Source: an uncultured Clostridia bacterium (GTDB lineage: Bacteria; Bacillota; Clostridia; UBA1381). Taken from it: a stretch of DNA of 64,000 nt. Below the pieces are notes generated by a model. That model saw only the letters and a list, made by a program, of their open reading frames with translations, had not been told where the DNA came from and made no database searches. A program made the position numbers and the translations under genes. This document shows, in pieces, positions 18,896 to 28,039 of this stretch. Numbering within the stretch: position 1 is the first letter of the stretch; every line of letters starts with the position of its first letter. Location of the stretch: assembly GCA_947631085.1 (NCBI GenBank), contig CANRJY010000001.1:124001-188000 (forward strand), in the 5' to 3' direction.

Positions 18896-21534
18896 CTACA
18901 ATAGACATATCGGGAAAATGGCTCTATGAAGCCGATCCCGAAAATATCGGAAAACAAAATAAATGGTATGACCGTCGTCTTGCAAACGACGGTTTTGCCC
19001 TGCCCGGGAGCGCCTGCGAGAACGGCGTGGGGACGCCCTGCGCACATCCGGACGAAAATACGCAAATGAACTACGAAGCCGTACGCACGCTGCGCCCGCG
19101 CTTTGACTATGTCGGGGCGCTTTGGCTGCAAAGGGAAATAGAAATCGGCAAAGACTTCGAAAACAAGCACGTCACGCTGTTTCTCGAGCGCGTAAATATC
19201 GCGTCGGAGCTGTGGCTTGACGGGGTGAAGATCGCGCGGCAAATCGTGGAGCTTTCCGCGCCGCATATTTACGATTTAACAGGCAAAATCACGGCGGGAA
19301 AGCACACTCTGACGCTTCGTATCGACAACTCCAACCTTTTAAATCTCGACATAATGGCAAGCGGCTACTCGGTCGATACGCAGTCGGTATGGCTCGGTAT
19401 CATCGGCAAAATCGAGCTTCGCGCGGAGGAAATTTTCCATATGGAAAACATTCAGGTTTTCCCCGAGGAAAATACCGCGAAGGTGCAGATCACAGCCTGC
19501 TCGGACTGCACCGCACCGCATGACAAAAAAACCGTTTCGGTGACGCTTCAAGCTGTTTCCCCGAGTGGCGAAGCGCTGTCGGAGGTTACATATACGTCTG
19601 ACGTGTACAACAAAAAGCAAATTCTTCACCTCGAATACCCGCTCGGCGAAAACATCATGCGGTGGGACGAGTTCCACCCGAATTTGTACACTCTCCGCGC
19701 CGTTATGGAGTACGAAAATCAGCGTGACGAAAAAACGGTTTCGTTCGGCGTACGCAAAATCGAAGCCGACGGAAAGCAGTTCAAAATAAACGGACGACCG
19801 CTCTCGCTCCGCGGCACGCTCGACTGCGCGATTTATCCTATGACGGGCTACCCGCCGACGGACATTGACGAATGGCTCAAAATATTCGCGGTCGTAAAGG
19901 AATACGGACTTAATCATGTGCGCTTCCACGCGTGGTGTCCGCCCGAGGCGGCGTTCGCGGCGGCTGATATTGCGGGAATTTACGTGCTCGCCGAAATGCC
20001 GCTGTGGCTCAATACAGACGTGTGCGCTCTCGCGACAGGCGACGATCCTATCCATGAGGTATATTTCAGCCGCGAAGCGCTGACTATATCGAAAACATAC
20101 GGCAACCACCCGTCGTTTATAATGTTCTCGAACGGCAACGAGCTTCTTGGCGATTTTGAGATGCTCGAATACATCACCGCGCAGGTCAAGGCGGTCGATA
20201 ACAGACGCTTATACACGCTCACCTCGAACTTCGACAGAGCCGTATCTCCCGCTGACGACTACTTCAACGCCTTCCAGGCGGCGGGTCACCGCATACGCAT
20301 TCAGGTGTTCCACGATGTAGTTTCCGAGCACACGCGCCTTTGCTATGACGACGCGGTAAACGCGCTCGATATACCGATTGTTTCGTTCGAGGTAGGTCAA
20401 TACTGCGTCTATCCCGACGTTGACAGCGTAAAGGATTTCACGGGAAACCTTCTGCCCGTCAATTTTGAATTGATCGGTATGAAGCTCAAACAGAGCGGAC
20501 TGTATCCCAAACTGCGCGATTATATCGCCGCGTCGGGACGTCTCGCGGCGCTTTTGTACAAGGAGGATATCGAATGTGCTCTGCGTACCCATAAAATGGG
20601 CGGCTTCCAGCTTTTGGGGATACACGACTATACAGGACAAGGTACGGCGACGATCGGCATACTCGACGTGTTCCGCAGGAGCAAGGGCATAATCCCGCCC
20701 GAGGAATGGCGCGGCTTCTGCTCCGACGTTGTCCCGCTTCTCAAAACGGAAAGAATTTTTTACAGTGACGAAACACTCACAGCCGACCTCGATTTATACG
20801 ACTACGGCGAGGAAAAAATTGAAAATCCCGTATATAAATTGGAATTGTTTGACGGAAATACGCTTGTAAAATCGGTCGAAACGAGCGAAAATCATATTTC
20901 GTTCGCTCTCGATTTTATCAAAAAACCGTCGATGCTCAAAGCCGAGCTCAGTGTGAACGACCATAAAAATCATTGGAATATCTTCGTATATCCTCGTGAA
21001 ACCGTTGACGCGGACGTGAAAATCATATCGGGCTTCACTCCCGAGCTTGAAAGCATGATAGAAAACGGCGGCAAAGCGGTCGTTCTCGCGAACGCCGACG
21101 ATCTCGCCGAGCCTATCGAGGGCTTGTTCAAGCCCGTGTTCTGGTCGCCCGCGCATTTCCCCCAAAAGCGCGCCTGCGGTCTTATCATCGACAGCTCTCA
21201 CCCGATTTTCGAAGGCTTCCCGACAGGCGATTACGCGGACTTCCAATGGAAACACCCGACAGACCACTCCACAAACGCCGATTTAACCGCTCTGCCGCGT
21301 GATTTTAAGCTCCTTATCGAGCCCGTCCCGAATTTCGCGGACAACACTCCCCGCTCGCCGCTGTTCGAGGCGGTAGTGGGCAAGGCTCAAATCCTGTTCT
21401 GCGGCTTCGATCTCGCTCAGGCGGACAAGGCTTCGAACGCTCTCAAAAACAGCATCCTGACCTATGCCGCGTCGGATAAATTCGCCCCAAAGCAGGCGCT
21501 CGATATTGATCTATTCAAAAAGCTTTTTAAATAA
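18892..21534 (+). CDS. Glycoside hydrolase family 2-like protein
   Basis: Jelly-roll, Ig-like and TIM-barrel motifs: FENKHVTLFLERVNIASELWLDG, KINGRPLSLRGTLDCAIYP, FIMFSNGNELLGD. Starts with an ATGA overlap of the upstream stop. Confidence 0.82.
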   Translation: MTTIDISGKWLYEADPENIGKQNKWYDRRLANDGFALPGSACENGVGTPCAHPDENTQMNYEAVRTLRPRFDYVGALWLQREIEIGKDFENKHVTLFLERVNIASELWLDGVKIARQIVELSAPHIYDLTGKITAGKHTLTLRIDNSNLLNLDIMASGYSVDTQSVWLGIIGKIELRAEEIFHMENIQVFPEENTAKVQITACSDCTAPHDKKTVSVTLQAVSPSGEALSEVTYTSDVYNKKQILHLEYPLGENIMRWDEFHPNLYTLRAVMEYENQRDEKTVSFGVRKIEADGKQFKINGRPLSLRGTLDCAIYPMTGYPPTDIDEWLKIFAVVKEYGLNHVRFHAWCPPEAAFAAADIAGIYVLAEMPLWLNTDVCALATGDDPIHEVYFSREALTISKTYGNHPSFIMFSNGNELLGDFEMLEYITAQVKAVDNRRLYTLTSNFDRAVSPADDYFNAFQAAGHRIRIQVFHDVVSEHTRLCYDDAVNALDIPIVSFEVGQYCVYPDVDSVKDFTGNLLPVNFELIGMKLKQSGLYPKLRDYIAASGRLAALLYKEDIECALRTHKMGGFQLLGIHDYTGQGTATIGILDVFRRSKGIIPPEEWRGFCSDVVPLLKTERIFYSDETLTADLDLYDYGEEKIENPVYKLELFDGNTLVKSVETSENHISFALDFIKKPSMLKAELSVNDHKNHWNIFVYPRETVDADVKIISGFTPELESMIENGGKAVVLANADDLAEPIEGLFKPVFWSPAHFPQKRACGLIIDSSHPIFEGFPTGDYADFQWKHPTDHSTNADLTALPRDFKLLIEPVPNFADNTPRSPLFEAVVGKAQILFCGFDLAQADKASNALKNSILTYAASDKFAPKQALDIDLFKKLFK

Positions 21535-21570
21535 AAAAGAGCTGAAGCAAAATGCTTCAGCTCCTTTTTA
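21533..21570. terminator. Bidirectional terminator
   Basis: AAAAAAGAGCTGAAGC-aaaat-GCTTCAGCTCCTTTTTA. Confidence 0.9.
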
Positions 21571-22116
21571 TTCCGTCTGTTCGGGCATCAGACTTTCAAA
21601 TTTCTGAACCGCAACGCTTGCAAGATTTAACAGCAAATTACGCTGATTTTCATCCGCACCCGATCCTGCCGTTATTTGTATATGGCATCCTCTGTCAAAG
21701 ATATGAATGGACGGGAAGGCTATAAACGCATCTTGTCCCAATCCGGTAATCATTTCGGCGGAGGGTCTTTTCACTCTGATGTAGTCATATTCATACCATA
21801 CCGTTTCCTGTGCGACGCTTTCATTAAACTGGGTGACGGTCACAATAACCGGATCGCCCTGTCCTATCGGCTCGCTCCGATAAATTGCCGTTGCGGAATT
21901 ACCGTTTCTGACCGGCGCATTTCCTTCCAAAACCGGCGCATACGCATAATTTATTCCGGCGTACACATCCTCTATAGTAAGTATTTCCACGGGGTTTATT
22001 TCGGGAATAGGCGTCGGCGTCGGTTTTGTGAACAGCCCGCCGCCGTCCTTTCCGCCGCATGCGCACAGGCATATCGTGGCAATAAGAGATACCGCTAATA
22101 ATAAAAACTTTTTCAT
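21568..22116 (-). CDS. Small predicted lipoprotein, function unknown
   Basis: Lipobox-like N-terminus MKKFLLLAVSLIATICLCACGGKDGGG followed by a PTPTPIPE linker. Confidence 0.65.
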   Translation of the reverse strand: MKKFLLLAVSLIATICLCACGGKDGGGLFTKPTPTPIPEINPVEILTIEDVYAGINYAYAPVLEGNAPVRNGNSATAIYRSEPIGQGDPVIVTVTQFNESVAQETVWYEYDYIRVKRPSAEMITGLGQDAFIAFPSIHIFDRGCHIQITAGSGADENQRNLLLNLASVAVQKFESLMPEQTE

Positions 22117-22137
22117 TGTGAACCCTCCCCAAAAAAC

Positions 22138-23070
22138 TTACTTCACAGAAATAACCGCTTTAGCTTGTTTTATTATATTTTCAGCCGTCAGTCCGTACGC
22201 CTCGAAAAGCTCCGCCGGCTTACCGGACTGACCGAAATCCTCCGTGCCGATGACCTTTACCGGACACGGCGCGTTTTGGCAAACGACCTCGCTTACCGCA
22301 CTGCCTAAGCCGCCCATCACATAATGCTCCTCGGCTGTGACGATCGCTCCCGTTTCCTTCGCCGCTTTTATTATAATTTCCTCGTCGATAGGCTTAATCG
22401 TGTGAATGTTTATAACTCTCGCGCTTATTCCCTCGCTTGCAAGCGTTTCAGCCGCTTTAAGAGACTCCTGAACCAATAAGCCCGTCGCGATGATCGTAAC
22501 GTCCGATCCGTCCTTTAATTGAACGCCCTTTCCTATCTCGAACTTGTAATCCTCGCCGTTCACATCCTCAACGGCAAGTCTGCCGAAGCGCATATATACC
22601 GGTCCGTTATGCTCCATAGCCGCTTTAACAGCCATCTGCGCTTCTATATCGTCTGCCGGATTTATAATGACCATACCCGGAATTGTCCGCATAAGCGCTA
22701 TATCCTCAAGACACTGATGCGAAGCGCCGTCCTCGCCTACCGAAATACCCGCGTGAGTAGCGCCTATCTTTACGTTAAGATGCGGATAGCCGATGGAATT
22801 GCGTATCTGCTCGAACGCTCTTCCCGCCGCGAACATCGCGAATGTTGACGCAAACGCGATTTTGCCGCACGTCGCAAGACCCGCCGCGACGCACATCATA
22901 TCCGCCTCGGCTATGCCCATATTGATAAATCTTTCGGGACACGCTTCCTTGAATTTTGTAGTCATTGTGGACTTCGAAAGGTCGGCGTCGAGAACAACAA
23001 CATTCTCGTTCGGTATGCCGTATTTGACAAGCGCCTGACCGTATGACGCTCTTGTTGCCTGTTTTGCCAT
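22138..23070 (-). CDS. Transketolase, C-terminal subunit
   Basis: ASYGQALVKYGIPNENVVVLDADLSKSTMTTKF; GMAEADM-like FINMGIAEADMMCVAAGLA. Confidence 0.93.
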   Translation of the reverse strand: MAKQATRASYGQALVKYGIPNENVVVLDADLSKSTMTTKFKEACPERFINMGIAEADMMCVAAGLATCGKIAFASTFAMFAAGRAFEQIRNSIGYPHLNVKIGATHAGISVGEDGASHQCLEDIALMRTIPGMVIINPADDIEAQMAVKAAMEHNGPVYMRFGRLAVEDVNGEDYKFEIGKGVQLKDGSDVTIIATGLLVQESLKAAETLASEGISARVINIHTIKPIDEEIIIKAAKETGAIVTAEEHYVMGGLGSAVSEVVCQNAPCPVKVIGTEDFGQSGKPAELFEAYGLTAENIIKQAKAVISVK

Positions 23071-23918
23071 TATAAGCTCGCCTCCAATCTCTTTATCTGC
23101 TCGTCAAGCTCCGCGATTGCCTTATTGTAATCGTCCTCCTTCGGAGCCGCGCCGTGCCATGCGGGATTGTTCTCCATAAACGACACGTTCTTGCCCTTTA
23201 CCGACTTCATTATAACGGCGGTCGGCTTACCCTTTGTAGCCTTCGCTTCGTTTACCGCCGCTTCAAGCTCGTTAAAATCATGCGCGCCGCACTTTATAAC
23301 GTGCCAGCCGAACGCTTCGAACTTCTTATCAATCGGAGTCGGGTTCATAACCTTCGTTATGTCGCCGTCGATCTGCAAGCCGTTGTTGTCAATGAAGATA
23401 GTGAAGTTGTCGAGCTTGTAATGCGGAGCGAACATAGCCTGCTCCCAAACCTGTCCTTCCTCCAGCTCGCCGTCGCCGAGAATAGAATAAACGCGGTAAT
23501 CCTTGTTATCAAGCTTCGCCGCGAGAGCCATTCCGCCCGCGACGCACACACCCTGACCGAGCGAGCCCGTAGACATCTCAACACCCGGAACCTTATCGAG
23601 AACCGGATGTCCCTGTAAGAAGCTTCCGAATTTTCTCAGATTTTTCATTTCGGCAGGGTCGAAAAATCCCCTTTCCGCGAGCGTTCCGTAAAGCGCCGGC
23701 GCGGTGTGACCCTTCGACAGCACAAATCTGTCGCGTCCCTCCATTTTCGGATTTTTGGGATCAATGTTCATAACCTCGAAATAGAGGTATGTAAGCACGT
23801 CCGCTATCGAAAGCGAGCCGCCCGGGTGACCCGAAGCCGCGTTATACACGCCCGTGAGCGCGTGCTTGCGCACCTTATTGGCGATTATGGACAGCTCTGT
23901 TATTCTTTTTGCATCCAT
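23070..23918 (-). CDS. Transketolase, N-terminal subunit (TPP-binding)
   Basis: SGHPGGSLSIADVLTYLYF, SKGHTAPALYGTLAERG, ILGDGELEEGQVWEQAMFA. Stop and start overlap as TAATG with the C-terminal subunit. Confidence 0.94.
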   Translation of the reverse strand: MDAKRITELSIIANKVRKHALTGVYNAASGHPGGSLSIADVLTYLYFEVMNIDPKNPKMEGRDRFVLSKGHTAPALYGTLAERGFFDPAEMKNLRKFGSFLQGHPVLDKVPGVEMSTGSLGQGVCVAGGMALAAKLDNKDYRVYSILGDGELEEGQVWEQAMFAPHYKLDNFTIFIDNNGLQIDGDITKVMNPTPIDKKFEAFGWHVIKCGAHDFNELEAAVNEAKATKGKPTAVIMKSVKGKNVSFMENNPAWHGAAPKEDDYNKAIAELDEQIKRLEASL

Positions 23919-23978
23919 TATATCGTTTCCTCCTGTGATTTTATTTTTATTTATAAATCGGTTTTTATACCGTTTTGT

Positions 23979-24386
23979 TTACTGTTTATCCAGCTCGTCC
24001 GACGCGTGCTCGTACGCGAACGCCATAAGCTCGTTAAGTCTGTCCGTTTCGCCCGCGAGGTGCAGGAAGCCGAAAAGAGCCTCAAGCCCCGTGGCATGGC
24101 GGTAATCGGTCAAGTCCGCGTGTTTGGGGACGGTAGGCGATTTGGCGTTGCGTCCGCGCTTATACACGGCTGTTTCGTCGTCCGTCAGATACCCAAGCAT
24201 GGCGTGTATGCTGTTGGACTGCGCGTGAGCCTTGACGTATTTTATGGATTGAATATGCAGCTTATGTGCGGGCATATCTGGATGCTCCGCGATAATGCGC
24301 GTACGCACATACACCTCATACACCGCGTCGCCGACATATGCGAGCGGAAGAGGTCCGTATTGATTGGGTGATTTTGTTTGCGTCAT
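23979..24386 (-). CDS. mrnC: Mini-ribonuclease III
   Basis: [45 protein letters not shown]. Start MTQTKSP overlaps the cysS stop as ATGA. Confidence 0.88.
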   Translation of the reverse strand: MTQTKSPNQYGPLPLAYVGDAVYEVYVRTRIIAEHPDMPAHKLHIQSIKYVKAHAQSNSIHAMLGYLTDDETAVYKRGRNAKSPTVPKHADLTDYRHATGLEALFGFLHLAGETDRLNELMAFAYEHASDELDKQ

Positions 24387-25780
24387 TCTGCATAACTCCA
24401 TTGAACGCCTGTCGGGGTGTCTTTCAGGACTATATTCATGGCTTTGAGCTTGTCGCGGATCGCGTCCGCCTCAGACCAGTTTTTCTCGGCGCGCGCTTTG
24501 TTTCTGCACTCGATAAGCTCCTCTATCTCCGCGTCTATGGACTTTTTCTGTTTTTGGAATAAGCCCAAAACGCCGCCGAGCTCGCGGATAAGTCCAAGCG
24601 TTTTTTCGATTATCGCCTTCGAGCTTTCTCCCGTCAGCTCGGTGTTCGCCGCGTATACTATGTCGAATATCGCGGCTGTCGCTCCGGCGGTGTTTAAATC
24701 GTCGTCCATCGCTTCAATGAATTTTTCCTTGAAGCTATCGAGCTTCGCAGAAAGAGATTTTTCCGCGTCCGTAAACTCCCTCTCGGGCGCGCCTTTTAAC
24801 AGAAACTCCAAATTGTCAATGCATGTATATACGCGTTCCACAGCCGATTTCGCCTGCTCCATGAGCGCGTCGGAAAAGTTTATCGGGCTTCTGTAGTGTG
24901 CCGATAAAATGAAAAACCTGATTATTTCGCCGTCGTAGCTTTTTCTTATATCACGCACGGTGAAGAAATTGCCGAGCGATTTGCTCATTTTTTTGCCGTC
25001 GAGATTTATATAGCCGTTGTGCATCCAGTAATTCGAGAATTGGCAGCCGTTCGCGCATTCGCTTTGAGCAATCTCGTTTTCGTGGTGCGGGAAAATCAAG
25101 TCGCCGCCGCCCGCGTGAAGGTCTATCGTTTTTCCGAGATACTTGTTCGCCATCGCCGAGCATTCTATATGCCAGCCGGGTCTGCCCATTCCCCACGGGC
25201 TTTCCCACGCGGGCTCGCCTTCCTTCTGCTTTTTCCATACGGCAAAATCCATAGGGTCGCGCTTTTTCTCGCCGACCTCTATTCTCGCTCCCGCTTCGAG
25301 CTCCTCCAGCGGCTGCTTTGACAGCTTGCCGTAGTCCTTGAAGCGCTTCGTCGAGAAATACACGTCGCCGTCAACGTCGTACGCATAGCCGTTGTCAACA
25401 AGATGCTTTATTATGTCGATTATAGCGTCGATATTTTCGGTCGCCTTCGGGTGGATCGTCGCTTTTTCTATTCCTAGCGCCTCAGCGTCATCAAAATATT
25501 CACCTATAAAACGGTCGGCAAGCTCCTTTACGGTGATGCCCTCGTCGTTGGCGCGTTTAATCATCTTGTCGTCAATATCGGTAAAATTCTGCACGAACTT
25601 TACCTTTGTTCCCCTATATTCGAGATAACGGCGCATTATGTCGAACACTATCGCGGGACGCGCGTTGCCGATATGGATATAGTCGTAAACGGTCGGTCCG
25701 CAGGCATACATTTTTACCTCGTTTTTGTCTATCGGGACAAACTCCTCTTTCGTTCTTGTCAATGTGTTATATATCTTCAT
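24383..25780 (-). CDS. cysS: Cysteinyl-tRNA synthetase
   Basis: [25 protein letters not shown] and [15 protein letters not shown]. Confidence 0.97.
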   Translation of the reverse strand: MKIYNTLTRTKEEFVPIDKNEVKMYACGPTVYDYIHIGNARPAIVFDIMRRYLEYRGTKVKFVQNFTDIDDKMIKRANDEGITVKELADRFIGEYFDDAEALGIEKATIHPKATENIDAIIDIIKHLVDNGYAYDVDGDVYFSTKRFKDYGKLSKQPLEELEAGARIEVGEKKRDPMDFAVWKKQKEGEPAWESPWGMGRPGWHIECSAMANKYLGKTIDLHAGGGDLIFPHHENEIAQSECANGCQFSNYWMHNGYINLDGKKMSKSLGNFFTVRDIRKSYDGEIIRFFILSAHYRSPINFSDALMEQAKSAVERVYTCIDNLEFLLKGAPEREFTDAEKSLSAKLDSFKEKFIEAMDDDLNTAGATAAIFDIVYAANTELTGESSKAIIEKTLGLIRELGGVLGLFQKQKKSIDAEIEELIECRNKARAEKNWSEADAIRDKLKAMNIVLKDTPTGVQWSYAE

Positions 25781-25857
25781 TCCATGAAATTCCTTTTTTA
25801 TATTTTTTATTAATTATACCGCAGTTATTTATAAATTACAATATAAAAATTAAATAT

Positions 25858-26604
25858 TTATTCCGCTTGATCCTGCTTATATTTTCTGCCTTTTGCCATT
25901 ACCGTCGCCGCAAACTTCGGTAACTCCAGCATTCTGCCCGCGCGCCACGGCTCCTTGCATAATCTGTAGAACCATTCGAGCCCCGTTTTGCAGAAAAACT
26001 CCGGCGCGCGCTCGGTGCGTCCCGCGAATATATCGAGACTGCCGCCTATTCCCATCGCCGCGCGGACGTTCAGCTCGTCCTTATGGCGGTCGATCCACTG
26101 CTCCTGCTTCGGAGCACCGAGACACACGAACAGCAGATCCGCGCCCGACGCGTTGATCTCCGCTACTATATCGGCTTCCTCCTCGGGCTTAAAATAGCCG
26201 TTGCGCGTTCCGACGATATTGAGGTACGGATATTTTTTTAGCAAATTTGTTTCCGCTTCCTCCGCGACGCCCGGCTTTCCGCCGAAAAGGAACAGCTTGT
26301 GCTCGGTATTGTTTATTTTTTCAATTAATTTACACGCTATGTCGTATCCCGCCGCGCGCTCGGTTATCGGCTTTTTGAGTATTTTAGACGCGTAAACCAC
26401 GCCTATTCCGTCGGCGGTGAGAAGCGACGCGCGGTTTAAAAGAGAGCAAAATTCGCTGTCCTTGTACGCCGCCATTATTATTTCGGAATTTGGCGTGAAT
26501 ACCGAATGGAATTTGTCCTCATCGAGAAAGCCCAAAATCGCGTTTACGGCTTCGTCTATCGTGACGGTGTCCACCTTTACGCCGAGTATGTTTACTTTAT
26601 CCAT
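25858..26604 (-). CDS. WecB/TagA/CpsF family glycosyltransferase
   Basis: FTPNSEIIMAAYKDSEFCSLLNRASLLTADGIGVVYASKIL; LFVCLGAPKQEQWIDRHK. Confidence 0.92.
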   Translation of the reverse strand: MDKVNILGVKVDTVTIDEAVNAILGFLDEDKFHSVFTPNSEIIMAAYKDSEFCSLLNRASLLTADGIGVVYASKILKKPITERAAGYDIACKLIEKINNTEHKLFLFGGKPGVAEEAETNLLKKYPYLNIVGTRNGYFKPEEEADIVAEINASGADLLFVCLGAPKQEQWIDRHKDELNVRAAMGIGGSLDIFAGRTERAPEFFCKTGLEWFYRLCKEPWRAGRMLELPKFAATVMAKGRKYKQDQAE

Positions 26605-26633
26605 AGTTTTTCTCCCATTATTTTATTTCAGTT

Positions 26634-28007
26634 TTATCTGTCCTCTAATTTTATGTACTCTTTGCTTTTTGAGATAGACTTGTACGCGGGACGGATAATT
26701 CTCGCGCCGCCCTGTACCTCCTCGAGTATATGCGCGCTCCAGCCCGCTATTCTCGAAATCGCGAACAGCGGCGTGTACATATCGCTCGGGATGCCGAGCA
26801 TTTTGTAAACAAAGCCCGAATACATATCGACGTTCGCGCACATCACCTTCGAATTATGCCTTACCTCCGCGAAAAGCGCGGGAGTGAGCCTTTCTATCAG
26901 GCAGTACAAATTATACTCGTCCTCAAACTCGGGCTTTAATTCCACAAGCTGCGACGCTTTTTCCTTTAAAAGCACGCATCTGGGATCGCTGTAGGTGTAT
27001 ATCGCGTGACCCATTCCGTAGATAAGACCCGATCGGTCGAACGCGTCCTTTTTGAGGATTTTTACGAGATAATCAGAAACCTCGCCCTCGTCCTTCCAGT
27101 TTTTTACGTTAGCCTTTATTTCCTCCATCATGCCCATTACCTTAGCGTTCGCGCCGCCGTGCTTGGGGCCTTTAAGCGAGCCTATAGCCGCCGCGACAGC
27201 CGAGTATGTGTCCGTACCCGACGACGATACCACTCTCGCGGTGAACGCAGAGTTGTTTCCGCCGCCGTGCTCCGCGTGGACCATCAGCATCAAGTCAAGC
27301 ATTTCGGCTTCCTCGCGCGTGTACTTATTGTCGGGGCGGAGCATGAACAGCAGGTTTTCCGCCGTCGATAAATTGGGCTGCGGCGTGTGAAGATACAGGC
27401 TGCCGCCCTCGTAGTAGTGGTTCTTCGCCTGATAGCCGTACGCCGCCGTGACGGGCAGACGCGCTATCAACTCAACCGACTGACGGAGAATGTTTCCGAG
27501 GCTCAGATCGTCGGGGTTTCCGTCGTACGAGTAAAACGCGAGTACCGAGCGCGCCATTTTGTTCATTATATTCGTGCTCGGCGCTTTCAAAATCATATCC
27601 TCCGCGAATCCGTGCGGGAGCGTACGCATTTTACCTATGAGCTTTGAAAAGTTTTCAAGCTCGCCCTTTTCGGGCAAATCTCCGAACAGCAGGAGATACA
27701 CTACCTCCTCGAAGCCGAAGCGGTTCTCCTTTTCGCAGTTTCGTACCAAATCTAAAATATCGTAGCCTCTGTAGCGGAGATGTCCCTCCATAGGGATCTT
27801 CTCGCCGTCCTCTATATAGTAGCCGTTGACCGAGCCGACCGCGGTAAGCCCCGCGACAACGCCCGTGCCGTCGTCGTTTCGAAGCCCGCGTTTTACGTCG
27901 TATTTTTTGAAGATCTCGCGCGGGAACGGGGTGTATATATTCGCCGCCTTCGCGCCGAAATGCTCGCCCAGCATTTGCCTTGCTTCCGTTATTGTTTTAC
28001 TGTTCAT
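26634..28007 (-). CDS. Citrate synthase
   Basis: RYRGYDILDLVRNCEKENRFGFEEVVYLLLFGDLP; MVHAEHGGGNNSAFTARVVSSSGTDTYSAVAAAIGSLKGPKHGGAN. Confidence 0.94.
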   Translation of the reverse strand: MNSKTITEARQMLGEHFGAKAANIYTPFPREIFKKYDVKRGLRNDDGTGVVAGLTAVGSVNGYYIEDGEKIPMEGHLRYRGYDILDLVRNCEKENRFGFEEVVYLLLFGDLPEKGELENFSKLIGKMRTLPHGFAEDMILKAPSTNIMNKMARSVLAFYSYDGNPDDLSLGNILRQSVELIARLPVTAAYGYQAKNHYYEGGSLYLHTPQPNLSTAENLLFMLRPDNKYTREEAEMLDLMLMVHAEHGGGNNSAFTARVVSSSGTDTYSAVAAAIGSLKGPKHGGANAKVMGMMEEIKANVKNWKDEGEVSDYLVKILKKDAFDRSGLIYGMGHAIYTYSDPRCVLLKEKASQLVELKPEFEDEYNLYCLIERLTPALFAEVRHNSKVMCANVDMYSGFVYKMLGIPSDMYTPLFAISRIAGWSAHILEEVQGGARIIRPAYKSISKSKEYIKLEDR

Positions 28008-28039
28008 ATCGTCACTGTCCTTTCCGCGTTTTCACCGCT

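Noticed and set aside
22138-23918. Transketolase broken by a frameshift
   Set aside because: The two halves match the normal split N- and C-terminal transketolase subunits with their own starts; the arrangement is common in Firmicutes.
25781-25857. Possible T-box leader for cysS
   Set aside because: The intergenic gap is only ~77 bp, AT-rich, with no T-box motif or antiterminator.
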